The position numbers and the translations under genes were made by a program. 64,000 bases of DNA from Vitis vinifera (Eukaryota; Streptophyta; Magnoliopsida; Vitales; Vitaceae), in NCBI RefSeq assembly GCF_030704535.1, contig NC_081817.1:1131001-1195000 (forward strand), read 5' to 3'. This document shows, one piece after another, positions 12,723 through 26,600 of this stretch (positions are counted from its first letter, which is position 1; each line of letters opens with the position of its first letter). The notes below the pieces were generated by a model. The model was not told the DNA's origin, did no database searches, and saw only the letters and a program-made list of their open reading frames with translations.

Positions 12723-13107
12723 GACAAATTCATTTGTTTTTGCACAAATTTGTCTTTTTCACTTAATTTGTTTTTACTTTCTATACTGAACTCGCCCTTT
12801 TAAAAGATGAATTCATTTTTTTTATATTAAATCATCTTTTTAAAACATCAGTTTATTTTTACACAAAATTCATCTTTTAAAAAGGTGAATTCTCTTTTTA
12901 CTTTAAAAGACAAATACATTTGTTTTTGCACAAATTTATCTTTTTCACTTAATTCGTTTTTACTTTCTATATTGAACTCGCCCTTTTAAAACATGAATTC
13001 ATTTTTTTTATATTAAATCATCTTTTTAAAATATCAGTTTATTTTACACAAAATTTTACACAAAATTCATCTTTTAAAAAGGTGAATTCTCTTTTTTACT
13101 TTAAAAT
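12723..13107. repeat. two-copy tandem repeat, about 186 bp unit
   Basis: Unit 1 (12723-12908) and unit 2 (12909-13107) share the same order of motifs: TTTGTTTTTGCACAAATTT, CTGAACTCGCCC or TTGAACTCGCCC, TTAAATCATC, AAAGGTGAATTCTC. Unit 2 is about 12 bp longer because a short ACAAAATTTT segment is itself doubled. The surrounding AT-rich DNA contains further degenerate pieces of the same kind. Confidence 0.85.
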
Positions 13108-13139
13108 ATTTTATATTAAACTCGTCCTCATAAAAGGAC

Positions 13140-14990
13140 AAGTTCACATTTATATTGAATTCATCTTTTTCAAAACATGAACTCTACCTAAAATCTAAAA
13201 GTGATAATTTTAGAATTATTTTTGTGCTACTTTTTTAAAAAATATAAAAATTACAAACCTGTTTGATAACTATTTTCAAAAATAATTTTTAAAACCAATT
13301 TTTAAGAACTATTTTTGAAAATTATTCTCTAATATTTTATAAAATAAAAGTTTATTTGAAAATTTAAAATATTTTTCATCTGCTTTTAACATTTTTAAAT
13401 ATATTTTTAAAATAATTTTTATTTCTAATATTTTATTTTTAATTATTCTATACATTTGCATAATTATTTTTTAAAACAACCCTAAAAAAATATATAAAAA
13501 CAAAATAAAACAATTAAAAGATATTATATGAAAACACATTTTTTTCTTAAAAATAAAAATTGAAAAAATGAATTTTTACTGTCAAATATCTTTTTCTATT
13601 GTTTTATTTTAAAGAATAGAAAAATACTTTTAAAAACAGTTACCTAACATGTCCTAGGCTACTCTTCCGATAAACTCCAAAGCCACCTGGATTGCTTGTA
13701 AGGAAAGTGGTGGTAGAGGGAAAGAGCTGAAATGAGGTTTGATTCTCGTAATGAATGTTAGGCAAATTGCATTTGATGGATTCCATTTCTTTCCGGTCTT
13801 CAGTCCATAGAGCATCCTCCAGTCTCATCCTTACACCAACCCAACCTTATCTCTTCTCATCCTTGAATGAGCATCTAGCTTTACTTTGGCCTAATCTTTT
13901 TGATTTTGAAACAATCCCATTAAGGACTATAAGACAAGGTCTCATCTTCTCAAAAAGTATTCTTTTGTTCTTCACAAAAAATCTCTCAATTATTTGTCCT
14001 ACGAGGCTGTGCATGGATGCAGCGTCGTTCTAGAGCTACTTTTGGCTTTATTCATAAGTAGATATGCTTTGAACAAACTTGTTTTGCAAGTAACTATCTG
14101 TCATTTGTTTTCTTATTACCTAAAAAGGACCAATTAGTCATAGATGATGCATTCAGATAACTAAATTCAAGTTTTAATTGAATTCTATTCGACCAAAAAC
14201 TCTTTTTTAACTTTCATAAAAGATTTTACACGTCTTTGACTAATTTTATTTAAGAGCTTATAACTTAAAAAAGGATTGTTTAATGTATAAGCATAAGTTC
14301 TTTTTGGCTTAAATAGGAAGTCAATTCCTGTTTTAATAAAATCTGTTGTATTATTTCTCTTGGAAAATTATGATGCTCCCTTCAACTCCAACGAAAAGAC
14401 GAAAAGTCATGCCAAATTATTGAAGGGCATAATATAAATTGTGAAAATAAATTCTACAAACTTATCCTTTCAAATGTCATATCACCTACTTTTATCATAT
14501 AATATATACACGTGCGGATATAAACATGTGAATTACGGTATTAAAAAACATGATATAGTACGTAAGCTCAAATTCTACAAATTTGAATTTTTAAGAAAAT
14601 TAGTAGTACAATACAAACCGATGTTTTAATCAGAATCGTTTTCTCAGAGAAATGAGGTGTTTGATAAATTTTTAAAAATTATGGAAATATTTTTTAAATT
14701 TGTATCTAAATACTAAATTATTCCTTTTAAAAGTAACCAATATGAATAAGAAATGGAGGCACAAGTAAAGCATTTTTCAGTGTATTACGACTTTCAAGCA
14801 ACAATCATTCCTCTTTTGTATGGTGTTGCATTTGATAGCAAAACTGTGAAATAAGAAATGTGCCAGTTTCCCACTTCTCAATCTTTGTAGTGAGAGAGAA
14901 GGCTAGGATATTCTTTTGTGTTCAACGTTTGATTTTCAGTTGTGATCATGCCTAGCTAGTAGGAATAAGGCTTCTCTACACGCATACTTT
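13140..14990. other. AT-rich spacer, one unplaced low-copy stretch
   Basis: From 13250 to 13650 the DNA resembles the repeat near the right end of the window (63595-64000), with AACCTGTTTGATAACTATTTT and a TTATTTTTTAAAACAACC core. From about 13640 to 14040 the composition becomes normal. There a minus-strand frame reads MRLEDALWTEDRKEMESIKC and onward to 13640, which looks protein-like, but no splice partners or known family could be assigned. It may be a gene relic. Confidence 0.35.
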
Positions 14991-14994
14991 CTAA

Positions 14995-15077
14995 GTAATT
15001 TACAAGTTTCTTCCTAACCATTAAAGAAAACTTCAGTAATTTACAAGTTTCTTCCTAACCATTAAAGAAAACTTCAG
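14995..15077. repeat. 41-bp direct tandem duplication upstream of the 496-aa gene
   Basis: The 41-bp unit starting GTAATTTACAAGTTTCTTCC occurs twice back to back (14995-15035 and 15036-15076) with no mismatch. It sits 140-220 bp before the start codon at 15217, so it lies in the proximal promoter or leader. Confidence 0.95.
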
Positions 15078-15216
15078 TAGAAAAGCATCTCAGCCTGAGA
15101 CTTCTTTTTCCACCAGAATCTCATTCACATTCATTCATGGAAGAGTCTTTAAATATGAAGATCATCATCTTCAAATCCTTACCCACAATATAGAGCTGAA
15201 TCCAGGCTGCTTTTTC

Positions 15217-16559
15217 ATGGCTTCTTGCTGCTTTCCTGATATATTGGTCTGGATTCAGAACCTTCCTCCACTCCATGAATGGAGAACAAGCACCATGTCC
15301 ATCTGCATATGCTCTCCAAATTCAAGTGCTCAGCCCTCGCTTAATCTCTCCATAGCCAAAACCCTTCTAAACCCTTCTGTCTCCTTCTCTATCATTGCAG
15401 ATTTCCATCTTCCCATCTCGCTTTGGACCTCCAAACCCTTCAAACTCAGCCTCAAATCCTCAAGATTACTAGATGAAGAAACCACTTCCAGACTTCTGTC
15501 CAATATCATTGAGGATATCCTCGGCTATGGCTTCAATAAAAACAACTCGTGGCTCAGAATTCCCAGAATAGATTCTGTCGCCAACTTCAAAGACATCTTC
15601 ACTCTCTCATTTCACACCCTCACTTTTCTCATATTAATCTATGAAGCTCCGGCGGATCTCCGGTCGAAGTGCCTTACCAATCTGAAGAATCAACTAGCAG
15701 TCTCTGAGTCAAGAGAGGCATCAAAGCTTCTCATGAGAATCTTGGGATCCAACTTAGAGGAGCAGTGGATGAGATCCATAAATCTCGCCATTACTAACTG
15801 GATTGTAGAGCTCCAAGCTACTGGCCATGCCCTTAAAACCCCATCACCTCTATTTTCTTATGCGATTTCAACGGTTGGGATGTGGAAAGTTCAGCTTTAT
15901 TGTCCAGTAATAGCCATGGATGTTGAAAATCCGAGCAGTTCTTCACCTGATGAGCGGATGCTCTTCTCTCTGAATTACCACCAGCTTGAGGGTGTGATCC
16001 AGTTTAACTACAGAGTTGTGGTTCGAGAAAGGTGGGTTGAAGTGATGGTGAACATAGATAATATAAGGTACAGTACAAGAATTGGGAAGAAAGGTTCAAA
16101 CTGTGAGAAACTTGTTTTCAATTATGCTTTTTTTGCCTTTACAGGATAGGTGTCAAATTTTGATAGTATCCCATCCATGAACACAACTCAAATTCATGAG
16201 CTTAGATCGAGTATAATCGGATTTGAGTCTTCTCTTGAATTATGCTTTTTCTGTATATACAATAAAGGTGTCAAGTTTGATAGTATCCATGAATACGACT
16301 TGAATCTAAGAATACATTTTCCATGTATTTGGATTGAGTATGATTGGATTTGAATCAAACTTGCAAAACTCATTTAATAAATAGATAGTTTTTTAGTTCA
16401 CCTATATAACATGAATTTGATCTGAACTGATTCGTTTAATAATTGTGTGGACTAACCAAAATATAACTTTAAACTATTTAACTTATATTTGATTCATTTG
16501 AAATTTATTTTTAAATAAATAAGTTAATTAACTTATAAATATGTTTTATTAATACATTA

Positions 16560-16613
<54 letters not shown>

Positions 16614-17449
16614 GATAACTTAATTATTGAGTTAAAAGGGGGACATGAAGTTTGTTTAATAATAAGGTAACATTTGAGTTAATATTTTTAATATGATTAT
16701 TATCCATGTTGAGTTTTGAACAACTTATGTGGTAAAACATCTTGACTCGAACACACATGAATTGCTATACAATGGCCTATTTTACTTGTTTTGCTATGTT
16801 TTCTAACAGGTGTGATGTTGTTAGACTTGTGAGTGAGGCTCTCATGACAGAGCGTGGAGTTGGAGTAGCAGAAAAACACTTCCCTTCACGGATATCTCTG
16901 CAACTCACCCCAGCTCTTCAAACCAAGGTGCTGAGCGTATCAGTGAGCAAATCTTCTGAGAACCCCACAAGAGAAATCGGCTTGGAGAAGACGATAGAAG
17001 GTGGGTTTGATGGCCCCAGCTCCTACTTGGGACTTAAGGTTTCATCTGCAGAAACCATGACAATGAGCTTGAAGCCATGGAAGTTTGAGGAGTCCGTCCA
17101 TGGCTACAGCGCAAACTTGAATTGGTTTCTTCATGATAGCGTTGATGGAAGGGAGGTCGTCTCTTCAAAGCCTTCAAAGATTGCCCTCATCCACCCAAAA
17201 GCTTGGTTCAAAGACCGATACTCCAGTGCTTACCGGCCTTTCACCAGGCAGGGAGGAGTAGTTTTTGCAGGCGACGAGTATGGAGAGAATGTGCGGTGGA
17301 AAGTGGACAGAACCGCCATGGGGAAGACAATGGAGTGGGAGATAAAAGGGTCGATTTCCTTGACATATTGGCCTAATAAATGCAGAACCTTCTATAATGA
17401 AACTAGGAGGTTAGAATTTAGAGAAATCCTTCGTCTTACCCTCGGTTAA
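15217..17449 (+). CDS. plant-specific protein of unknown function, 496 aa
   Basis: Two exons, join(15217..16067,16810..17449), encode 496 aa. The donor ATAAG|GTACAG and acceptor CTAACAG|G restore an Arg codon, and exon 2 continues CDVVRLVSEALMTERGVGV. The first exon starts MASCCFPDILVWIQNLPPLH and contains a C-rich, Ser-rich N-terminus; the second is rich in Ser, Lys and aromatic residues (KPWKFEESVHGYSANLNWFL, YWPNKCRTFYNETRRLEF). I see no membrane helix, signal peptide or catalytic motif. It resembles an uncharacterised land-plant family that I recall only as hypothetical proteins. Without splicing, exon 1 would read 310 aa into intron sequence; the long conserved-looking exon 2 supports splicing. 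Confidence 0.85.
16563..16610. repeat. (AT)24 microsatellite in the intron
   Basis: A pure AT dinucleotide run of about 48 bp lies in the single intron of the 496-aa gene. Such runs are usually length-polymorphic. Confidence 0.97.
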
Positions 17450-17459
17450 CAGAGATCAA

Positions 17460-20400
17460 CTTTACTTCACTTTGTATTCAAATCGAGAGATGTTTCTATC
17501 ACAGTGTTAAGTATTTTTGTAGCTCTAGTTCTTTTTAGCAAGTTATAAACTGTGTGCTAATATATTTGTTATTTTTTTTGTTTTAAAAATAGCTAATCGC
17601 TCTCCTACAAAACGTAGGAGGGTCTTATTAATTTATCAACCGTGAAGGCATTTTGCCCAGTCGAGAGGAGGAAAGATCTATAAATTGAGAGGTCATAATA
17701 GTCACATCTCATACGAGAAGTAGATATATACATTATATAGTGAAAAATACTTTTTAAATTTTTAAATTTTATAATTTTCATTTGGATTTTTTAATTTTTG
17801 AAAAGAACTTTTAATACTACATGATAAGTTTCTACATTTTTGCATAGAAGTTACTATCTTTTGTATATAAATATTTGTTTTTAAAAACTAAAAATAAAAA
17901 GGGTATTCAAGCATTACATGAAGTTTTAGTATCACGTTAAACTATTTTTTAATTCAAAAATATGAACTATTGGGTAACGGTGGATTAATAACGTAAATAT
18001 AGTTAATTCGGGTTAAAGTTGAAATACCTAATAAATATCAATTAATAATAACTACGGGTTATTTCTAGAATAATAATCTAGAATTGTGTCTAAAAGATTT
18101 AATATGATGGTGAATGTAACATTGTAATTTATGGTCTAGAAAAGGTTAGGTGGTAAACTTTTGTAGCCAATTGAGTTTTAATTATGTGTAACGATTAGCG
18201 CATATTAATTATATAGGCAAAAAGTTTTCGATATTAGCAAGTTCAAAAAGGGAGTAATAATCCATTTGATGAATTTCTAAGTTATATATAGAACAAAGTT
18301 AATGAGTATTATAGATAGATATATGGTTAAATTGATTAGGTTGCTTCTAATATGAAGATTAATAAACCATAATGAATAATCCCGACTAATAATAGCTCAT
18401 TTATTTTCAAACTAGGCTTAATTTGAATTATGTTTTGCTTTTATCATGAAGAAGTGAAAGTTTTCCAATAAACATAAAGAAAGTTTTCACAATAAATAAA
18501 TTTTCCTTTCTTTCATATTTCAAGTTCATTTGATAGTCAAAAATAATTTTTCTTAATCGTCCAAATATTTGAAAACATTTGATTAAGCTTCAAAAAAAAG
18601 TTTTGACGTCTAAAAACTCAATCTAATTGTGATCATATTGTGAAACTCTTTGATATTACTATGATAATCATACTCATTAAAATTAAAATATGTAATATCA
18701 CGTCAAGCAAAAATAAGATAAATTTCACTTACATTCCTCAATGTTTGAAATAAAGACATTTAACTACTATAAATTTGAAATTTTATCAAATATCTCTCTT
18801 ATTTTAAATCAAAAGGGATGTAAGTAAAAATAATAATGAAAATAGTAAAAAATGTATTTGATAAAATTTCAAATTAATAGTGTTTAGGCATATTTAGTCA
18901 AAACCTCGTTGAATGTAAGTAAAATTAACCTAACAAAAATATTACATAGTATAAGGCAAACATAGTGGATTAACCCATTTGTAAATTAACACCATGTGTA
19001 ATGTAGATTTCTATTTTTGGAGCTTCAATCCCTTCATATCGGGAATTGAAAATATATCTAATCTCTTAATTAATTAGCAGCATACAACCACACACGATTG
19101 TACTTACTTTTTATTTTTTAAGAGTATATCCTTTAAATGATTTGCATTGAGACGGTCCTCACAACCATCGATCTTAAGAAATAGAATAGACAATCATGAA
19201 ATGTGACATAGTAATGCATAATTTTTAAAATAAGCTAACATTTTTTTTTATGAATAAAAAAAGAATTAATACCTTACCAATATTTATAGCAAAGATGTCA
19301 TATCAATATATGTCACATATAAGGAGGGAACAAATCACTTGTACAACGTAGCATTATGCCTACAATATAAGATATTTTTAGTGTGGTTCACCTAACTTCA
19401 TATGCATACAAACCAACTCTTTTTGTCACATTGATATATAAGAAGCATCTGGAAAATGCTAATAGGTAAAAGAAAAATAGAAAACATTCCTCCTCTCATT
19501 CTATGTTAGTTGCTTATTCCTCTTCTAACTTAAACACTAGAGGTTCTATAATCATTAAAGACCTAGAGGACTCACCTTAAATTTTGTGAGAACAAGATCC
19601 AAAGAGCAACAACTCAAGGGTGGAAAGGGAGTTGATAAGGTGACATCATTTGTGGAATGCGAACAAAGCCGAAGATGATTCGTTCCAAACTATATATGAC
19701 ATTTGTGACCACGAGTCCATTGAGAAATTTTTTAAATCTATTTTTTTATGTTACATTCAAAATTGTACATGATATTTGTAGAAAATCATAGTCATATATC
19801 ATATCCTTCTTTTAATACGGATAACCTAAATTATAGATATTTAATGAAAATGCAAAAAATATCACATGTATGAGGTTCTAGGTCTTGAGGAATAATGCAA
19901 AACACAACCAACAAATGACATATTCAATGCCAAGTAAAGCTCATGTGGTAGGTAAAAAGGTGATAAAGAGGTCCGGTAGAATTTTTCCTTTAATTTTATA
20001 AAATAAAAAATGGTTTGACATAAAATTTCTCGATCAATTCTTTCCAAGCAAGTCTCTTCTATTATTATATCGCTAGAAGTACATGTGAGTCTCTTATATG
20101 ATTATACCGCTAGAAGTAAGAATTACATTTCGTACGAAACTTAATAGTATGTCATTTTTACAATTAGCTCGTAATGCTGCATCTCTTTCAAGATCAAGAC
20201 TCTTTATCATGACTTCTGCAAAAAAAAATTATATTTTATATTATATCGGAAAATTTTTACTTTATATTAAAATTTAAAAATAAATGAATAAATAAAATGC
20301 CTACTAGTACTACTAACAGTAATAACACGTGCATCTACTTTTACTGAAAGCTTTGACGGACAAGAAGCGAAAACAAGGTCTTAGGTAATTTTCAGAGAGG

Positions 20401-20640
20401 ACACTTCATTACACACAGCGCACGTTAGCCAGGAGCAGTTGAAACTGAAACGGGCGGAGAAACTGATGAGAGAAGGCGGACATTTCGAAGGCGCCCTCCC
20501 AACTGTGCAAACCAAACTCACCCACATTTCTTCTCGATTTTGCCCCCCAACTTCTTCTCTATAAATACTCATCTCCACCTCACTCCTTTTTTTCTTTCAT
20601 ATCACACCATTTCTTCTCCCCATTCTCTCACTCTCCTCCG
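17460..20640. other. AT-rich intergenic spacer, nothing recognised
   Basis: About 3.2 kb with many stops in all frames and no exon-like segment on either strand. The last 250 bp become C/T-rich (TTCTTCTC tracts) and probably include the BADC promoter and 5' leader. Confidence 0.55.
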
Positions 20641-20646
20641 TCGTCC

Positions 20647-23600
20647 ATGGAGTCCGTCGCCGTTCTCCGATCTGTTCACTGTAAGTCTCTTTTCGATTGT
20701 TTCTATTATTTCGTGTTTCAGATCGAATGAGTTGTGTGATTTATTTGTTTGATTTCTGCTTTTGGCCTCCGTTTGGTAGCTGAGAAAATGAGGAAACCGG
20801 GAGGAGGAGAGTTTTTGAATCTCGTGTTGTTTGCAGAAGAGGAAAGATTTGTGCTACGTTTAGTAGAGGTTTAGGAATTTTGGCTTTTTTGAGCCTGTGT
20901 GCGTTGTTCCGGTTTCGCAGTTCGGATCGAATGTTTGTAGTCTCTGGTTTTGACTCCGCTTGATAGGTGAGAAAATGAGGAAAGAAAGGAAGAGAAGATT
21001 TTGGAATTTTGTGTTGCTTGCAAAGAGGAAAGTGTGGAACTAGGTTAATTCGAGTTGAGGCTTAGGAGCTGTAGTTTTTTTCTTTTTCCTACAATCCTCA
21101 GCATCCAAACGGAGTAGTAATGCTCTTCGTTTTTAATCTGAAACTGGACGTTGAAAGGGAAATTAGGCTCGAGGTTGTTGGATCTATTGTGCTCCTGGGC
21201 TGTAAGAACCTTTTTAGAATTTGTCAATTTGAGTGGATTAAGTTGAGGTGAGGTCTAGGAATTGTAATTTCTTTGTTGTTTCTAGTATATTTTTCTTACC
21301 AACCAGACTCGAGATTAATGTTTTTTTGTTTCTTAGTTTATTTTGAAATTGGACTTTGGGAGAGAAATTAGGCTATAGGTTATTGGATCTACTATGATTT
21401 GATGTCTATTGTGCTTTTGAGGTACAGAAACTTACCAAATAGGGTACTAATGTTTTTCCATTTCTTACTTTGTAGTATGAAACTGGACTTTCGGAGAGGA
21501 ATTAGGCTGGAGGTTGTTGGACCTATTGTGGTTTTATATCTATTATGCTTTTGAGATATAGAAACCTTTTGGAATTGGAAAACGAGCCTCAGTCTTTTTA
21601 CATTGGTGTTTTCTCTTGAGCTCAGTGGATTTGATTGAAGAAAGATGCATAAGATTTCTGCTACTAGAAGCTGTATGCACTCCTAAGTTTGATGTATATA
21701 TTTTTTTCTTGATAAATAAAGAAAATGTATTATAGATAAAAGAGGGTATACACGATAAATACAAAGAAATCAAAAGACCCACAAAAGAAGTGCAAAGACA
21801 CAAAAACCAGCAAACGTGCCCTACAAAGAGCCTAACCATTCCATAAATTTTAAGTTTGATGTATATATATTTAGGTTCAAGCCTAGTTACTTAGTGATTG
21901 GCTGTGACACTTTAGCTGCAATATCTAAAATCATTGTTCAATATGAGAAAATTTCACTGTCATTGCTAAAATTAAATAATAATAAATAAATACATAAATC
22001 CACTCAAGACCTTGCCTAAGGCACGAATCGCCTGGAAATGAAGTTAACAAAATTTTCTGTTGTTATAAAAAAGTTCCCCACTCCTATTCCCCTTAGGCAC
22101 CAATTGCCTGGAAATGAAGCCCTCACATGTAATATATCATATGTGTGGATTCACTTGCCTACTTTTTTTTTTTATTGTCTGATGGAATTTTAGTGATATT
22201 GCTGAAGTGTGTCTCTGCCCTAAGATAAGTTCTTGGGTCTCATTTTCAGTAATATGAAATATTTTTGTGGGGGAATGTGGACTCTTAATAAGTTCTCCTC
22301 AATTTAGCTGTTATTTGATATCTTTTCCAAGTTACCATCTACATCTTATGGCCAGTTTCTGTTGTCATTTTAAAATATCTTCCTGATTATATCAGTCCAT
22401 CTGTTAAAGGTGGTCTTTAGCTTGAAGGATCATTTGTGTGTCTTAGTATTTTGTGCATATCTTTCTGTAATTTTAGTTTTGAGTTCCCCTATCAAGTTTT
22501 TGTTTATTTGATATGCAATTGGATTCTTATATGGTGTCACCAAATTCCAGATTCTGTAGGTGCTATTTCAAATGTTCGGTCATTTATTGAGAGACCTACC
22601 ATGGTCCCCATGTATAATGCCACGTGGCCTACCTCAAATACATTGCATGTCCAAGGCTTGACAGTTGGTGGAAAGCTCATTTCTTCTCCAATTAAGCAGA
22701 AAGGAACACTAATTTCATGTGTAAAGACACCTGAAACTGCAGGAACAGCTAAATGTGATGGTCAGTACATACCTCATTTAGAAAAGAGGTAGCATTTGGT
22801 CTTTTTGGTCTAGGAGTGCTGTCAGGCCTTACGGAATCCCAGCACCCTCCCAAATTTTTTTTTGCTTGTTTAGAATATATTTAATGAAAAGTTACTGTAT
22901 TGTATCTGGTTTTGTTTTCATGTATGTCACTCATGCATGTGCTAGTTTTTCCATCAGCAAGTTTAACACACATGCCTGAAACTTATGAACATCATCTGTT
23001 CCACAAAATAATAAATGGATATCAGTTTAACCTATGAATTAAAGTGATGAGCAGCAATCATGAGATCTAGGCCAAAAGATCACTTTCTTGCAGGTTTGTT
23101 TCAGTTGTCCTCAGTTCTTCAGGGGGAGGAGAAGTTGTCTCTGTGTGTGTGTTTTTCTTTTTCTTTTTCCACCCCCATTGTTTTTTTATCAAGGCAAACA
23201 AAAAAAGAAAGATTTCTTTTCTTTGTTGAATGCCCTGTTTTACATTTAAAATAGGTAGCTTATGGTGTACATACATCAGTGCACAAGCTCATCTAAATAA
23301 ATCTAGGCACTGAATGTTACTGAAATGAAGTTGTCATATGATTTGAATAACTTCAAAAAGTCATTTGGCATTTTCACTTTTTATGGTATTAGGTAAATAT
23401 CTGGCAGCATTCAGTTTTGTGCTTGTGCCACTAAGTGTTCGTTTGGATACACTTTCTGTTTTCTGTTTTTAAAATCAGGGTTTTATATCAAGCTACAGGA
23501 ACTCTTAGAAACATGTTGAAAAAGTAATGGTTTTAAAAACTGTTTGAAAATTTTGAGATTAAAAAAAATAAATTTGCTACCTCAAATTTCAAACTTTCTG

Positions 23601-26600
23601 AAATTGATTTTTATAGACATAAGGTGAATCTATACTTTTTATACAAGATGTTTTACTTCTACATAGAAGTTTTCTGATTTTAAAAACAAAAAACAGGAAG
23701 TTTAACCTAACTATTAGTATTCCAGTTTTCTCTTCTTGTTTAAACATGGCACTGCACTATTCCATACCTACTCAATGATTTCATGAAAAAAGAAGTTTGA
23801 GGATTTTAGATATGCATATCTGCATAGTAGGTAAACATATGGTGACATTTCGTTGGGCATTGCACCCTAAAATGTGGTTACCATTATGGAGCAACTTTTT
23901 TCAGATGGCAATCCTCAAGGCTTACTGCAGAAGGATACTCTTCCAAGTGCAACTTTTCCTAATGGATTTGAGGTGAGTTTTTCTCTTAAAAATTTCCCTT
24001 GCTTCTTGCTATATTTGATCAAAAGTTCATGGGACAAATTTGTTGAACTAGCATTGATTGATGATTCCTATATAGAAACTACTCACAATATTATCCTATC
24101 TTCACCAATCCTTTCTCATTTTTCTGCATGATTTCTTTCTTATATTCTGGAAAAGCCCTACTGTCTTGATATCATGCATATGGGCATAAGGGCAGGTTTT
24201 GAGATCCAGTGTGTTAATTTCTTTTGTTTAAATCCACCTTGAGGGATGTTGTAGTCCTTCTCGATTTATACTTCTTTCTGTGGTTTACCTATTTTATATT
24301 GTGTTCATGATTGTTTTTTCTTGTTAAGTTATGCTTAAACTGATTATTCAATGGTTCTCATGCTCGTTGTTTCGTTTGCATTGAAATCTAGGTATTTGCA
24401 TATACCTCTTTTATTTGAACTTGACTAGTGTGCTTATTATTTTCATATCAGGCTTTGATTTTGGAGGTCTGTGACGAGACAGATGTTGCTGAGCTGAAGC
24501 TAAAAGTAAACTCCTATATTCTGTTAAACATCCCTATTATACTTGGGTACCTTAGTCTTGTGGCTCAATGGTTTGGAAATGCCTTGGATTATGGAAAATG
24601 AATGTAAGAACTTCAGAAGAAGAATCAAAATGGTAGAGGAACTTAACATGTTACTCAGGAATTTTAAGCCTATCAAAGAAAGAAAATAAACCTTTACAGA
24701 AGGAATTTTGCATATTCAACACATGCCCCCATGTCAACTAGCATTTAGGTTTCCATGTTGATCAAATGACATGAGGATGCTTTCAATATTATTCCAGTAA
24801 ATGATGGTGTTGTTTGTCCATAGATCACCGGCATAGGCACATTTTGGAGCCATGGTATGAGAATTGCTGTTTCATTCAGTTCATTTGTTTTTTTGACTGG
24901 TTGTCTGTTACATTTTTATAGGTTGGAGACTTTGAAATGCATCTGAGGCGAAATGTAGGAGTCACAAACCCACCCATGCCTGTCATTGCACCTACAGCAC
25001 CACCAACTGTTTCAGCTAAACCCCCAGTTGAATCAGCTCCTGCTGCCCCACCATCATTACCGCCAAAGCCCTCTCAAGAGAAAATCAGTCCATTTACAAA
25101 GAGCCTCTTAGAGAAACCTTCAAAGTTACGGGCCTTAGAAGCTTCTGGAGCTAATGCATATGTTTTGGTGTCTTCTCCAACAGTATGTGACATACCCGTG
25201 TAGTCAGGACCCTGCTGTGCTTTTGTTTGTTTGAAATAATTTTTATCGTATCCATAATCCTCTTTGACAGGTTGGTTCATTTCGAACTGGGAGGACACTG
25301 AAAGGAAAGAGGCAACCTCCTGTATGTAAAGAGGTATTCACAGCACCCTCATTTTTGTATTGACTTGATAAACTAATGTATCCTTAAGTTCTCAGATTTG
25401 TCAGTTAATGTGCCTATGTTCTATTCTCAAGTCATCTAAGCTTGCAAAATCCCCCCTCTTTAAGTATAAAAAGGAGGCTCATCTAAAATTAATAAATCAT
25501 ATATGGAATAAAAATCGCTAATTTTTTCCTTTCTTATTAATTTATTTATTTATTGGTATGTTTACTTGTCCCAACTTAAGGAAAATTTCCCAATTCTGCT
25601 GGTTATGTTCATTTAGCTGTATGCCATTCATGTCCATCTCAAGGATTCTTATAGTCCTATACCAACTATTTACATTGTTACTCCCTAATCTATTTACCAA
25701 AGTCAAGTGGGCATTGAATTTAAGTACCACCGAGTTATAATTTCAGCGGCCTTTCTCAATCTGAAACAGGGTGATGTGATTAAAGAAGGACAAGTGATAG
25801 GCTATTTGGATCAATTTGGCTCTGAACTTCCTGTAAAGGTGACCCTTTTCATTTCAGGTTATTAATTTCTGGTTCTTGCTTAATGAAAGAATGACCTTTT
25901 ATTCTCGATGCTTGTTGAGCAACAGTCAGACACAGCTGGAGAAGTTTTGAAGGTCATCTTCAATGATGGAGGTATGATGTCTACCAATTTTCCAGCATCT
26001 TACCGTTTTTAGTATCTTGATGTCTCAAGTCTATATATACAGAGCCCTGGAGAGTTTAGTGATTTCACCCATAGGGGAATAGATGATATTTCAAGATAAT
26101 TGTACATATTGCTAGATAATTACAACATAAAACTTTTATATCCCAGGATATTTCCTAAATTGATGGGTGCCTTCTCTCCTACTTCCCCTGATGGTATCCA
26201 TTTCCAGTACTGCAATAGATATATGAATCCGCACCATTTCAAGTGCTTATAAGTTTCGACACCCGATTGGCAAATACACTACTCATTTTATTGCCATCAG
26301 GGCCACACATTGTTCGAAGGACTGAAAAACATTTTAAGTCCAATCACCTTTCTTTTCACATGGTTTCCCGTCAGTTGCAGTTTGGATATCCAATTTATGT
26401 TTGGTTAATCTCTTTGAAGCACCACTCTCTGGATAGTCTCCAATCACCTTCCTAATGGTTAGTACCAGGATGAGTTAGGTCTATTATATTACCAAATGAG
26501 TTTTCATTTTTAAGTAAAACTCTCTGGTTACTACTTACTACTGGTTATTTCCTACGGCTATCATACATCTTCATTTGTCATGGAATGTAGACCTGTTGGA

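Noticed and set aside
16068-16353. Continuation of the 496-aa gene's exon 1 to a stop at 16149, and a following short frame.
   Set aside because: Exon 2 joins in frame from 16810 through a clear GT-AG intron, and composition drops to intron-like after 16067.
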